Assembly: GCA_012839395.1 (NCBI GenBank)
Contig: DUNJ01000029.1
Coordinates: 1-11,485, forward strand
Length of the DNA: 11,485 bases
Source of the DNA: Tepidimicrobium sp.
Lineage (GTDB): Bacteria > Bacillota > Clostridia > Tissierellales > Tepidimicrobiaceae
Direction: 5' to 3'
Below, piece after piece: positions 1 through 6,089 of this stretch. The notes below the pieces were generated by a model that ran no database searches, was not told the DNA's origin, and saw only the letters and a program-made list of their open reading frames with translations. Position 1 is the first letter of the stretch. Every line of letters starts with the position of its first letter. The position numbers and the translations under genes are program-made.

Positions 1-1
1 A

Positions 2-151
2 ATTTTACTTGTGTGGGCTATTCCTTATGGCTTCTATAGATACAAAGGTAAATGCAGACTAGAGTACATCCAATTTTGTTGTCCATATCCTTATTGGGTT
101 TGAAATAGTTTATATCATTCAAAACATAGGTCGAATCTTGAATTTTTGTAG
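2..151 (+). pseudogene. possible decayed transposase fragment
   Basis: Read in one frame, this stretch encodes 33 residues, a TGA stop at 101-103, 15 more residues, and a TAG stop at 149-151. The first part contains 'IPYGFYRYKGKCRLEY' followed by 'FCCP', and the second contains 'HSKHRSNLEF'. This resembles, from memory, the tyrosine/lysine-rich segment followed by a Cys-Pro turn seen near the C-terminal half of several DDE transposases of clostridia, where a segment like 'SKYGRxVYT' follows. No inverted repeats or target duplication can be seen, and the element would extend left of the window. It is not functional as read. The family assignment is weak and could be chance; it might instead be the 3' end of another decayed gene. 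Confidence 0.3.
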
Positions 152-157
152 GTTACC

Positions 158-328
158 TCATTTTTTAGTAGAGTTACGTTTGATATTTCGTTCTTTTTTC
201 AATATTTCCTTACATCTACCAGTATTCTTAATACGAGCCTTTTTAGGTATTCCACCAATTATTGCATTTGTGATAAAACGATTTGGTCCATATATAAAGA
301 TGCCTTCAACGATATCTACATACTTCAA
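158..328 (-). pseudogene. sfsA: sfsA remnant (N-terminal fragment of SfsA, sugar fermentation stimulation protein homolog)
   Basis: On the minus strand, 56 codons read from a TTG at 328 to a TGA at 160-158. The product begins 'LKYVDIVEGIF', continues 'GPNRFI' and then 'IKNTGRCKEIL'. This is the signature of SfsA N-termini in clostridia (MKY-x-x-IVEG-x-F, RPNRFIA, VKNTGRCKELL). Intact SfsA proteins are about 230 residues; here the reading frame ends just after the NTGRC motif, in a Lys/Arg/Asn-rich tail that may represent a deletion joining to the usual 'NPNRKTK' segment. No good ribosome binding site precedes the TTG, so the original start may also be lost. No further SfsA-like sequence is evident in 1-157. 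SfsA is a putative nucleic acid binding protein of poorly defined role. The motif match is convincing; the extent of decay is inferred. Confidence 0.65.
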
Positions 329-354
329 TTTGCTGCCTACTCATTATCATGAAT

Positions 355-384
355 TTGTCTATAAGTATATGATTATGATAAGAT
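355..384 (+). promoter_or_regulatory. candidate sigma-A promoter for the macro-domain gene
   Basis: TTGTCT (355-360) and TAAGAT (379-384) are 18 bp apart, and a TG dinucleotide (376-377) one base before the -10 gives an extended -10. The start codon at 478 lies about 90 bases beyond the predicted transcription start. AT-rich sequence makes chance matches common. Confidence 0.33.
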
Positions 385-477
385 ATGTATAGAATATATA
401 TGCCCAAAAAAAGGATTATTAATAGGGTTTAATTATTTGTAAATTGAGCGGTTCAACAGCTAGAGGAGGGATGAAAT

Positions 478-1014
478 ATGTATGAGTATAAGGGAGTGAA
501 GATTTCAATAGTAGAAGGTGATATTACAAAGATGGAATCGGATGCCATAGTAAATGCTGCAAACAATACTCTTTTAGGTGGTGGGGGAGTGGATGGAGCT
601 ATTCATAGAGCCGGGGGTCCTGCAATACTTGAACAATGCAAAAAGATAGGGGGATGTCCCACGGGAGAAGCTAGAATAACTACTGCTGGTAATATGCCTA
701 GTAAATATGTGATTCATACGGTTGGGCCAATCTATAAAGATGGCAAGCAAAATGAAGAGCAGCTATTGTATAATGCATATTATAATTCGTTGAAATTATC
801 CAAGGAATATAATTTAAAAACAATAGCATTTCCATCTATTTCTACGGGTGTTTATGGCTATCCGAAGGATGAAGCATGTAAGGTAGCTATCAGGGGAGTA
901 ATGGATTTTATTGATGATGAAAACGAAATTGAAGAAGTAATATTTGTATTATTTAGTAGAGATAATTATTTGTTATATGAGAAAATATTGGATGATATTA
1001 TAGGTAGGGGTTAA
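478..1014 (+). CDS. macro-domain protein, YmdB-like O-acetyl-ADP-ribose deacetylase
   Basis: This 178-residue protein is a single macro domain, the size of E. coli YmdB (177 residues). Visible ADP-ribose binding motifs are GD at residues 14-15, NAANN at 26-30, the glycine-rich loop GGGGVDGAIHRAGG at 34-47, and STGVYGYP at 122-129, which forms the phosphate-binding loop. Proteins of this class hydrolyse O-acetyl-ADP-ribose made by sirtuins and can remove ADP-ribose from acidic residues of proteins; some also modulate RNase III. It is probably cytosolic. The start is the ATG at 478, seven bases after a strong AGGAGGG at 464-470; an ATG at 471 in another frame stops after four codons. No sirtuin or ADP-ribosyltransferase partner lies beside it, so it seems to be a stand-alone gene. 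Family assignment is secure; the exact substrate is inferred. Confidence 0.93.
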   Translation: MYEYKGVKISIVEGDITKMESDAIVNAANNTLLGGGGVDGAIHRAGGPAILEQCKKIGGCPTGEARITTAGNMPSKYVIHTVGPIYKDGKQNEEQLLYNAYYNSLKLSKEYNLKTIAFPSISTGVYGYPKDEACKVAIRGVMDFIDDENEIEEVIFVLFSRDNYLLYEKILDDIIGRG

Positions 1015-1040
1015 ACAATCTTTTATAAATAATATTTATA

Positions 1041-1067
1041 TTGACTTTTTAATTAGTCTGTTATAGC
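1041..1067 (+). promoter_or_regulatory. weak candidate promoter upstream of the phospholipase C-like gene
   Basis: TTGACT (1041-1046) is followed after 15 bp by TATAGC (1062-1067). The spacer is short and the predicted start would leave a leader of fewer than 20 bases, so this is only a possibility. The gap 1015-1091 has no clear terminator for the macro-domain gene. Confidence 0.22.
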
Positions 1068-1091
1068 ATTATGTAAGGTTCTAAATTTGTA

Positions 1092-1748
1092 TTGAAGGAT
1101 GTGTTTAAAATTTTTGCAGATACCCATAAAATAATTGCAGGAAATATTCATGAAAATATTTATAACATATATGGGATTGAGCTAGATAAAAACAGACTTT
1201 TATGGGGTTGTGTAGCTCCTGATATATTGCCCCAATATAGATTGCGAAGGCATTACAAAAAAGAAAGTTTAAATTATGTTGTAAAGGAGATAACTAAATT
1301 AATATTTATAAGTAGATATGTAGATATAGACTCCGATACAGATCCTATAGCTATAAAGATATTGAGTAAGAAAATCGGAATTATCTCACATTATTTAAGC
1401 GACTATGTCTGCTTACCCCATGCAGAGCGATGGACTTTTACAAGCAACAATGTGATAAAACATATAAATTATGAATCTAAACTAAATGAATATTCTCCCT
1501 ACCATGATTTCAGGAGAAATGTTATAACAGTAAATGATATCAACATCTATCAGGAGCGAATTATAAAGCTTAACCATATTATTAGAAAATATATAGAGGA
1601 AGTAATAGAGGAGTATTCCTTAAAAACCGGATATAAGCGTGATTTAGATTTTGCATTATCTTTAAACCTAAAGATGTGTTATTTTATTATCGATACTGTA
1701 AATGCATATAATGAAGAGACTCATGGAAATTTTGCTTTTGAATTTTAA
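1092..1748 (+). CDS. zinc-dependent phospholipase C-like protein
   Basis: The 218-residue product has the metal-ligand pattern of the zinc-dependent phospholipase C / S1-P1 nuclease-like family: THKIIA near the N-terminus (H12), GCVAPD at 39-44, H54, then HYLSDYVCLPH at 100-110 (H100, D104, H110) and H-x3-E at 124-128. The fold is a helical bundle holding three zinc ions that hydrolyse phosphodiester bonds. Secreted members such as clostridial alpha-toxin carry a signal peptide and often a C-terminal membrane-binding domain. Here there is neither, so the protein is likely cytosolic and its substrate is unknown; it should not be read as a toxin. The start is uncertain: TTG at 1092 gives a family-like N-terminus, but the nearest purine-rich site (AAGG, 1075-1078) is 13 bases away. 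A GTG at 1101 is the alternative. A strong terminator follows directly. Confidence 0.8.
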   Translation: MKDVFKIFADTHKIIAGNIHENIYNIYGIELDKNRLLWGCVAPDILPQYRLRRHYKKESLNYVVKEITKLIFISRYVDIDSDTDPIAIKILSKKIGIISHYLSDYVCLPHAERWTFTSNNVIKHINYESKLNEYSPYHDFRRNVITVNDINIYQERIIKLNHIIRKYIEEVIEEYSLKTGYKRDLDFALSLNLKMCYFIIDTVNAYNEETHGNFAFEF

Positions 1749-1779
1749 AACCTTCTTATCCTTTGATAAGGAGGTTTTT
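1748..1779 (+). terminator. Rho-independent terminator after the phospholipase C-like gene
   Basis: A 13-bp stem (left arm 1748-1760, right arm 1765-1777, one G-U pair) with a four-base loop (1761-1764) is followed by a T run to 1779. It overlaps the last base of the stop codon. The 200 bases that follow, to 1980, contain no gene; the only signal noted there is an isolated TATAAT at 1914-1919 with no convincing -35. Confidence 0.88.
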
Positions 1780-1980
1780 GAATCTATAATTACAATAATG
1801 GAGGCTAAGTATGATAGTCGTGCATGGAATATTATAAAAATTGATGGATATTAATATTATATGAGTTAAAAAGATTAAGTTCAAATTACAGCATAGTGAA
1901 AGTAGAATTTAAGTATAATAGATAGTAATGTTTTTACTCGCTTTTAGTCGAATATATATTATGATAAGGAGAATAATTTT

Positions 1981-3012
1981 ATGAAAAGATATAGAATTTA
2001 TTCGCTGCTATTGATTGTTTTAGTATTTAGCGTTGTTTTAGTAGGGTGTAGCTATCAAATTTTAAATATATCGGAGGATTATTCAAATAAATTAATAGTT
2101 CATTTTATAGATGTGGGGCAAGGAGATAGTACTCTTATTGAATTTCCTAATGGGAAGATCTCATTGATAGATGGAGGGACAAGAGGGGCAAGTGATAAAG
2201 TTATAGATTATATCGATAGTTTAGGTATACGAAAAATAGATTATTTAATTGCAACTCACCCCCATGAAGATCATATAGGGGGCTTACCTAAGGTAATAAG
2301 GAACTTTGATATCGATAAAGTATATATGCCGGATAAAACGGCCAATACTATTATATTTGAGGAATTATTACTGGAGATAAAGAAAAAAAATTTAAAAATC
2401 AATTTAGCAGAAGGTGGAGATACAATTATAGATGATAAAAATTTAAGATTCAGTATACTAGCTCCAAATAAAAACACTTATTCAAATATCAACGATTTTT
2501 CAATTGTAACTAAAATAGAATATGGCCACAATTCCGTAATTATTACAGGGGATGCTGAGAGCTGCTCTGAAAAAGATATGTTGGATCTAGGGTATGATCT
2601 CACGGCCGATATACTTAGGGTGGGACATCATGGTGGAAGTACATCTTCTACAGAGGAATTTTTGACTGCCGTTGACCCAGATTATTCGATACTAAGTGTT
2701 GGGAAGGGAAATCCCTATGGGCATCCCCATAGGGAGACTTTAAATAGGCTTGCAAATATTGAAACTCAGGTAATGCGAACCGATAAGTTGGGGGATATAG
2801 TGTTTGTATCTGATGGAAAAAAGTTCAAATGGATGAAAGACTTAGCAGTTAAAGATAATGATGAGGAGCAATATACGGGGAATAAAAACACCAAAATATT
2901 TCATCATATAGATTGTAAGTCCTTACCAAATAAAAAAAATCAAATCATGTTTAGATCTATAAAGGAGGCGCAATATAATGGATATAGGCCTCATAAGGTA
3001 TGTATGGAATAG
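1981..3012 (+). CDS. ComEC/Rec2-like metallo-beta-lactamase-fold lipoprotein with C-terminal Ada-type zinc motif
   Basis: A 343-residue secreted lipoprotein. Residues 1-23 form a lipoprotein signal peptide with lipobox LVGC (C23 lipidated). Residues 38-285 are a metallo-beta-lactamase fold of the ComEC C-terminal type: FIDVGQGDS at 42-50, LIDGG at 62-66, the metal motif THPHEDHIGG at 92-101, TGDAE at 189-193, and HHGGS at 216-220. ComEC-type domains are nucleases thought to degrade the non-transported DNA strand, but here there is no channel portion. Residues 306-343 resemble the small zinc-binding module of Ada N-termini (FH-x3-C at 307-312, then EAQYNGYRP and HKVC at 338-341), though the first Cys of the usual PC-x2-C is His. 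The start ATG has AAGGAG nine bases upstream. The DUF3006 gene follows 12 bases later, an arrangement common for this family. Extracellular DNA hydrolysis is plausible but inferred. Confidence 0.88.
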   Translation: MKRYRIYSLLLIVLVFSVVLVGCSYQILNISEDYSNKLIVHFIDVGQGDSTLIEFPNGKISLIDGGTRGASDKVIDYIDSLGIRKIDYLIATHPHEDHIGGLPKVIRNFDIDKVYMPDKTANTIIFEELLLEIKKKNLKINLAEGGDTIIDDKNLRFSILAPNKNTYSNINDFSIVTKIEYGHNSVIITGDAESCSEKDMLDLGYDLTADILRVGHHGGSTSSTEEFLTAVDPDYSILSVGKGNPYGHPHRETLNRLANIETQVMRTDKLGDIVFVSDGKKFKWMKDLAVKDNDEEQYTGNKNTKIFHHIDCKSLPNKKNQIMFRSIKEAQYNGYRPHKVCME

Positions 3013-3024
3013 GGGGAAATATGG

Positions 3025-3246
3025 ATGAAAGGTATAATCGATCGATTTGAAAATGACAAGGTTTTATTAGAAATAGGTGGGGAGGGCATATTAATATTTG
3101 ATAGGGAGTTGTTCCCTGAGAATATTAAAGAGGGGGATATAGTTGAATATATTGATGATAGGTTTGTAGTTGATAAAGAGGAGACTGAAAAGAGGCATCA
3201 ATATATTGATAAACTATTTAAATCATTAATTGACAAAAAGGAATAA
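3025..3246 (+). CDS. DUF3006 family protein
   Basis: The 73-residue product matches the DUF3006 pattern: an N-terminal IIDRFE segment, a central ILIFDRELFPENIKEGDIV core and a charged C-terminal tail. The family is small and predicted to be mostly beta-strand. Its role is unknown, but it is very often encoded just behind ComEC-like metallo-beta-lactamase lipoproteins, as here, which suggests a linked function. The SD site GGGGG (3012-3016) overlaps the previous stop codon and sits eight bases before the ATG. An ATG at 3021 in another frame stops after nine codons. No signal peptide is seen, so it is likely cytosolic while its partner is exported. Confidence 0.82.
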   Translation: MKGIIDRFENDKVLLEIGGEGILIFDRELFPENIKEGDIVEYIDDRFVVDKEETEKRHQYIDKLFKSLIDKKE

Positions 3247-3252
3247 ATGCTA

Positions 3253-3281
3253 TTGACAAATCTTTTCAAATATAATAATAT
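3253..3281 (+). promoter_or_regulatory. sigma-A promoter of the asnA T-box transcript
   Basis: A perfect TTGACA (3253-3258) and a TAATAT -10 (3276-3281) are 17 bp apart. Transcription would begin near 3288, just before the T-box leader, which fits well. Confidence 0.75.
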
Positions 3282-3305
3282 TATGAGATGAAATAATAAA
3301 TATAT

Positions 3306-3580
3306 TTGCTGGGAAGGGAAGAGTAGTCCATGAGGAAGTCGAAGAGAGTTGGGGAAAGGTGGGAGCCCAATACGGAATCATCGATGAAGAACATCCCTGA
3401 GCATCTAACCGAAATCTACATCAAAGTAGAAAAGTAGGCTTAGACGGTCATAGTCCGTTAGAAGCTATACGGTATCGAATCATATTCCGTACCGGTATGA
3501 GTGAGCCATTGATTTGCTAATAAAGGTGGTACCACGGAAGTCTAACTTTCGTCCTTTTTGGATGAAAGTTTTTTTATTTT
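3306..3580 (+). promoter_or_regulatory. T-box riboswitch leader, Asn-specific, controlling asnA
   Basis: The conserved T-box sequence AAGGTGGTACCACGG is at 3523-3537; its TGGT would pair with the NCCA end of uncharged tRNA. Stem I closes with GCT-GGGA (3306-3312) against TCCC (3394-3397) and AGC (3400-3402). On the 3' side of the specifier loop, immediately before that closing strand, is AAC (3390-3392) followed by A, the expected position of the specifier codon; AAC reads asparagine. AGTAG at 3321-3325 fits the AG-rich side of the loop. Uncharged tRNA-Asn should stabilise the antiterminator and permit asnA transcription; charged tRNA leaves the 3544-3570 terminator to form. The class and gene match are strong; the specifier assignment is by hand folding. 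Confidence 0.92.
3544..3580 (+). terminator. regulated terminator of the T-box leader
   Basis: An 11-bp stem (3544-3554 with 3560-3570, one G-U pair) and a TTTTT loop (3555-3559) are followed by a T-rich tail (3571-3580). It lies directly after the T-box sequence and ends just before the asnA ribosome binding site, as expected for the OFF state. Confidence 0.9.
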
Positions 3581-3594
3581 GGAGGAGGGAAATT

Positions 3595-4572
3595 ATGTCA
3601 GAATTGGATGTCAAGGAGACTCAGATAGCTATAAAGATTATTAAGGATTATTTTGAGAGAGGTTTAGCCGAGAAATTAAATTTAATACGGGTATCAGCCC
3701 CTCTGTTTGTAAAATCTGAGAGCGGGTTAAATGACAATTTAACCGGCGTGGAGGTGCCCGTATCATTTAATATGACTAAATATGGCAAGAAAATAGAGAT
3801 AGTTCAATCCCTTGCTAAGTGGAAGAGGATGGCATTAAAATGGTATGGATTTGATGTAGGCGAGGGAATCTATGCAGATATGGATGCAATTAGACCAGAT
3901 GAAACTTTAGGGCCTACTCATTCCATATATGTAGATCAGTGGGATTGGGAAAAGATAATACTTGAAGAAAATAGAACTGAACAGTATTTGAGGGATGTTG
4001 TAAAAACTATCTACAGGGTATTTAAAGAAACTGAAAAGAAAATAAATACTATTCATCCTTTTCTTAGCCATAAATTGCCCGATAAAATTAAATTCATCAC
4101 TACACAGGAATTAGAGGATATGTATCCAGATTGTAAGCCTGAGGAAAGAGAGGATTTGATATGCAAGAAATATAAAGCAGTATTTTTGACCAAAATAGGG
4201 GGAAAATTGAAATCTGGAATGCCTCATGATGTGAGGTCTCCCGATTATGATGATTGGGAATTAAATGGCGATATATTGTTTTGGAATCCGGTATTGGAGG
4301 AAGCTTTAGAGTTATCGAGCATGGGAATCAGGGTGGATGCCAAATCTTTGATAAGGCAACTACGAGAGGCAGGAGAAGAGGAAAGGTTAAAGTTGCCATA
4401 TCATAAAATGTTAATGGAGAATAGATTGCCGCTCACTATAGGTGGGGGGATCGGGCAATCTAGAATTTGTATGTTTTTTCTAGAAAAGAGGCATATTGGA
4501 GAGGTTCAGGCTTCCGTTTGGACTGAATCGATAGTAAATCAGTGCAAAATGGATAATATATTCTTACTTTAA
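3595..4572 (+). CDS. asnA: aspartate-ammonia ligase (asparagine synthetase A)
   Basis: AsnA makes asparagine from aspartate, ammonia and ATP (releasing AMP and pyrophosphate), using a fold related to class II aminoacyl-tRNA synthetases. The 325-residue product compares with 330 in E. coli. Family segments are visible in order: SGLNDNLTG at 43-51, the YVDQWDWEK block at 112-120, RSPDYDDWE at 214-222, and the class II motif 3-like GGGIGQSR at 283-290 that binds ATP. The start is the ATG at 3595, preceded by GGAGGAGGGA (3581-3590). The frame stays open back to 3514, but that part is the T-box and terminator, so it is not translated. The gene has its own promoter and T-box and appears to be monocistronic. 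Regulation by tRNA-Asn charging matches its biosynthetic role. Confidence 0.97.
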   Translation: MSELDVKETQIAIKIIKDYFERGLAEKLNLIRVSAPLFVKSESGLNDNLTGVEVPVSFNMTKYGKKIEIVQSLAKWKRMALKWYGFDVGEGIYADMDAIRPDETLGPTHSIYVDQWDWEKIILEENRTEQYLRDVVKTIYRVFKETEKKINTIHPFLSHKLPDKIKFITTQELEDMYPDCKPEEREDLICKKYKAVFLTKIGGKLKSGMPHDVRSPDYDDWELNGDILFWNPVLEEALELSSMGIRVDAKSLIRQLREAGEEERLKLPYHKMLMENRLPLTIGGGIGQSRICMFFLEKRHIGEVQASVWTESIVNQCKMDNIFLL

Positions 4573-4592
4573 CTTTTATTTCGTGTTACAAT
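4564..4592 (+). promoter_or_regulatory. candidate extended -10 promoter for the YceG-like protein gene
   Basis: TG-T-TACAAT (4584-4592) is a good extended -10; the -35 at 4564-4569 (TTACTT) is weak, with a 17-bp spacer. The predicted transcription start near 4599 leaves about 20 bases before the chosen ATG at 4620. Confidence 0.45.
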
Positions 4593-4619
4593 GGATTTAA
4601 AAGATGAAAGGACATGGTT

Positions 4620-5060
4620 ATGGTTAATAGGCATAGACTCTTATTTCTAGCATTGGGAATGGGAATGGGTATCGTTATAGCTAATATGATCCATATTTTC
4701 AATCCACCTGTAGAATATGTTGAATATTCGGAAGAAGAGATTGTATCAAGGGCGAAAGAACTAGGTATGGTTTTTATAAAGGAAAGCATAGACACAGATT
4801 CTGAAAATAAGGAATCTGAAGAGGAACTATATAATAATGTAACAGGGAATGAAGATATGGAATTCACGGTGGAAGCGGGAGATACCCTAGAGGAGATAGC
4901 ACAAAAATTGTACGATTTGAAATTGATTGATAGTGCAAAAAACTTTAGCCAGTACGCAAGGGCTAGGGGTGTAGATAAGAGCTTAAGGGCTGGTAGCTAT
5001 AAAATTTCTCATAATCTAGATTATGAAACGATAATTGCAATTTTAATGAAAAAACAATAG
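4620..5060 (+). CDS. membrane-anchored protein with MltG/YceG-type pseudo-LysM domain
   Basis: A 146-residue protein with one N-terminal membrane segment (about residues 6-26, containing a GMGMG run), then an acidic, low-complexity linker (about 35-78), and a C-terminal domain from about 82. That domain reads FTVEAGDTLEEIAQKLYD, then an F-x-x-YA segment, then LRAGSYKIS and a final ILMKK, which matches the small LysM-like domain of the endolytic murein transglycosylase MltG (YceG). The catalytic YceG domain, normally about 200 residues more, is absent, so cleavage activity is not expected; a peptidoglycan-binding or regulatory role is an inference. The start ATG at 4620 is seven bases after GAAAGGA (4606-4612); an in-frame ATG at 4614 is too close to it. 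A terminator follows immediately, so the short length looks real rather than a truncation. Confidence 0.75.
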   Translation: MVNRHRLLFLALGMGMGIVIANMIHIFNPPVEYVEYSEEEIVSRAKELGMVFIKESIDTDSENKESEEELYNNVTGNEDMEFTVEAGDTLEEIAQKLYDLKLIDSAKNFSQYARARGVDKSLRAGSYKISHNLDYETIIAILMKKQ

Positions 5061-5067
5061 AAACTAG

Positions 5068-5094
5068 GCATTGAAACATTTCAATGCTTTTTTT
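5068..5094 (+). terminator. Rho-independent terminator after the YceG-like gene
   Basis: An 8-bp stem (5068-5075 with 5080-5087, GCATTGAA against TTCAATGC), a four-base loop and seven T residues (5088-5094). It starts seven bases after the stop codon. Confidence 0.88.
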
Positions 5095-5141
5095 CTTGGG
5101 GAAATTAAATTCAATATTTAATTGATTAATTATACTTTTTA

Positions 5142-5171
5142 TTACAATATGCAAAATAATTGTAGTATAAT
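5142..5171 (+). promoter_or_regulatory. candidate sigma-A promoter of the unrecognised gene
   Basis: TTACAA (5142-5147) and a perfect TATAAT (5166-5171), 18 bp apart. Transcription would start near 5178, essentially on the ATG at 5177, which argues that translation begins downstream at the TTG at 5255. Confidence 0.5.
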
Positions 5172-5254
5172 AGAATATGCTGTCATATAAAAATAGAAAA
5201 AAATGGTTTAATCCTTGGTATATTTGGAAACAATTGCTAAGGGAGGGATGTGGT

Positions 5255-5986
5255 TTGGGTCTAATTAAGGTTGACTTATATAAAATGTATGAAACCTTAC
5301 AGTATAATTTTTTATATAAAAACGATATAAATTCTATACATATCCTCCTAAACCTATATGATTTAGAAGATAATATGGCGAATATATATCCTAAATATAT
5401 AAGCACTAGAGTCATAAGAAAGCGGATTAAAAGGCAATTAATCTATAAGAAAGATAGAGAGTTTATTTCTAATAATATAGCTCTATTATTACACGAAGAT
5501 GTAGATAGGTTAGAATTAGTCGTATATTTAGAAGGGTATAAAAATGGCTATAATAATATTAAATGGGTTAACACTTTAGAGGAAAAAAGTATTAAATATC
5601 TCTCGATAGAAAAGGTTTATGAGAGAAATTTCTTATTCCATTATGATACGCTTTTTGAGGAGATAAAAAGGTTTAAAGAATATGTTGAAAAAGAAATAAG
5701 GCATCAAAAAAAACAAACTAACTTTTTAAACGATCTTATCGTTACATATTGTGATGAAGTACTTAAAAAAAAGGTTTATAACTTAAATATGTATATGGAT
5801 AAACAGCTAGCTATTGAGTTCGATATTAATACGGTAGATATAAGAGAAGAACCATTGTTGACTGCTAAAGAATTGAATAAAATATATCAGATAATAGTAG
5901 ACACCATAATTAAAAATATTATAGATATTTACTTGGAGGCCAATTGGTTTGGTATTAATGATAGAGTTCTTAATAGGTATTCATAA
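5255..5986 (+). CDS. hypothetical protein, not recognised
   Basis: I do not recognise this family. The 243-residue product is rich in Lys, Ile, Tyr and Asn, appears largely helical and has no signal peptide, membrane segment or obvious catalytic motif. Notable segments are a YLEGYKNGYNNIKWVN stretch in the middle, a charged helix around FEEIKRFKEYVEKEIRHQKK that might be a coiled coil, and a C-terminal NWFG near the end. The start is set at TTG 5255 because a strong GGGAGGG (5241-5247) lies seven bases upstream. The frame is open back to an ATG at 5177, but that ATG falls at the predicted transcription start and has no ribosome binding site. The gene sits between a terminator-ended gene and a bofC-like gene, so a sporulation link is possible but only by position. 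No terminator is evident in 5987-6031. Confidence 0.7.
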   Translation: MGLIKVDLYKMYETLQYNFLYKNDINSIHILLNLYDLEDNMANIYPKYISTRVIRKRIKRQLIYKKDREFISNNIALLLHEDVDRLELVVYLEGYKNGYNNIKWVNTLEEKSIKYLSIEKVYERNFLFHYDTLFEEIKRFKEYVEKEIRHQKKQTNFLNDLIVTYCDEVLKKKVYNLNMYMDKQLAIEFDINTVDIREEPLLTAKELNKIYQIIVDTIIKNIIDIYLEANWFGINDRVLNRYS

Positions 5987-6031
5987 ATTTTAATCAATAG
6001 TTATAATATCTGCTCTAGAACACGCTAAAGG

Positions 6032-6060
6032 GTATAAAATGTTTAAAAGTGGGAAAAATA
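6032..6060 (+). promoter_or_regulatory. possible forespore sigma factor (sigma-F/G type) promoter of the bofC-like gene
   Basis: GTATA (6032-6036) resembles the -35 of sigma-F/sigma-G promoters, and GGGAAAAATA (6051-6060) fits the sigma-F -10 pattern GGNNANANTR. The spacer is 14 bp rather than the usual 15-16. The predicted transcript would begin about 20 bases before the start codon. B. subtilis bofC is a forespore gene, which makes this reasonable, but AT-rich sequence gives chance hits. Confidence 0.25.
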
Positions 6061-6089
6061 TTCCTTTAGATAGCACTGGAGGGATATTT

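Noticed and set aside
138..392. Plus-strand 84-codon frame as a gene
   Set aside because: It has no clear ribosome binding site, an unnatural composition, and lies opposite the sfsA remnant whose motifs are convincing on the minus strand.
1811..1837. Eight-codon frame after GGAGG in the 1780-1980 gap
   Set aside because: It has a ribosome-binding-like site but is too short and has no recognisable leader or attenuator structure around it.
1092..3246. Phospholipase C-like and nuclease-like genes as a toxin or defence island
   Set aside because: They are separated by a strong terminator and 200 bases, the phospholipase-like protein lacks export signals, and no immunity or sensor gene is present.
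5248..5268. ATG directly after GGGAGGG as a start
   Set aside because: It is out of frame with the gene, too close to the site, and stops after six codons; the TTG at 5255 has better spacing and the long frame.
4963..5415. Minus-strand 150-codon frame
   Set aside because: It crosses the YceG-like gene end, its terminator, a promoter and the start of the next gene; no family resemblance or ribosome binding site.
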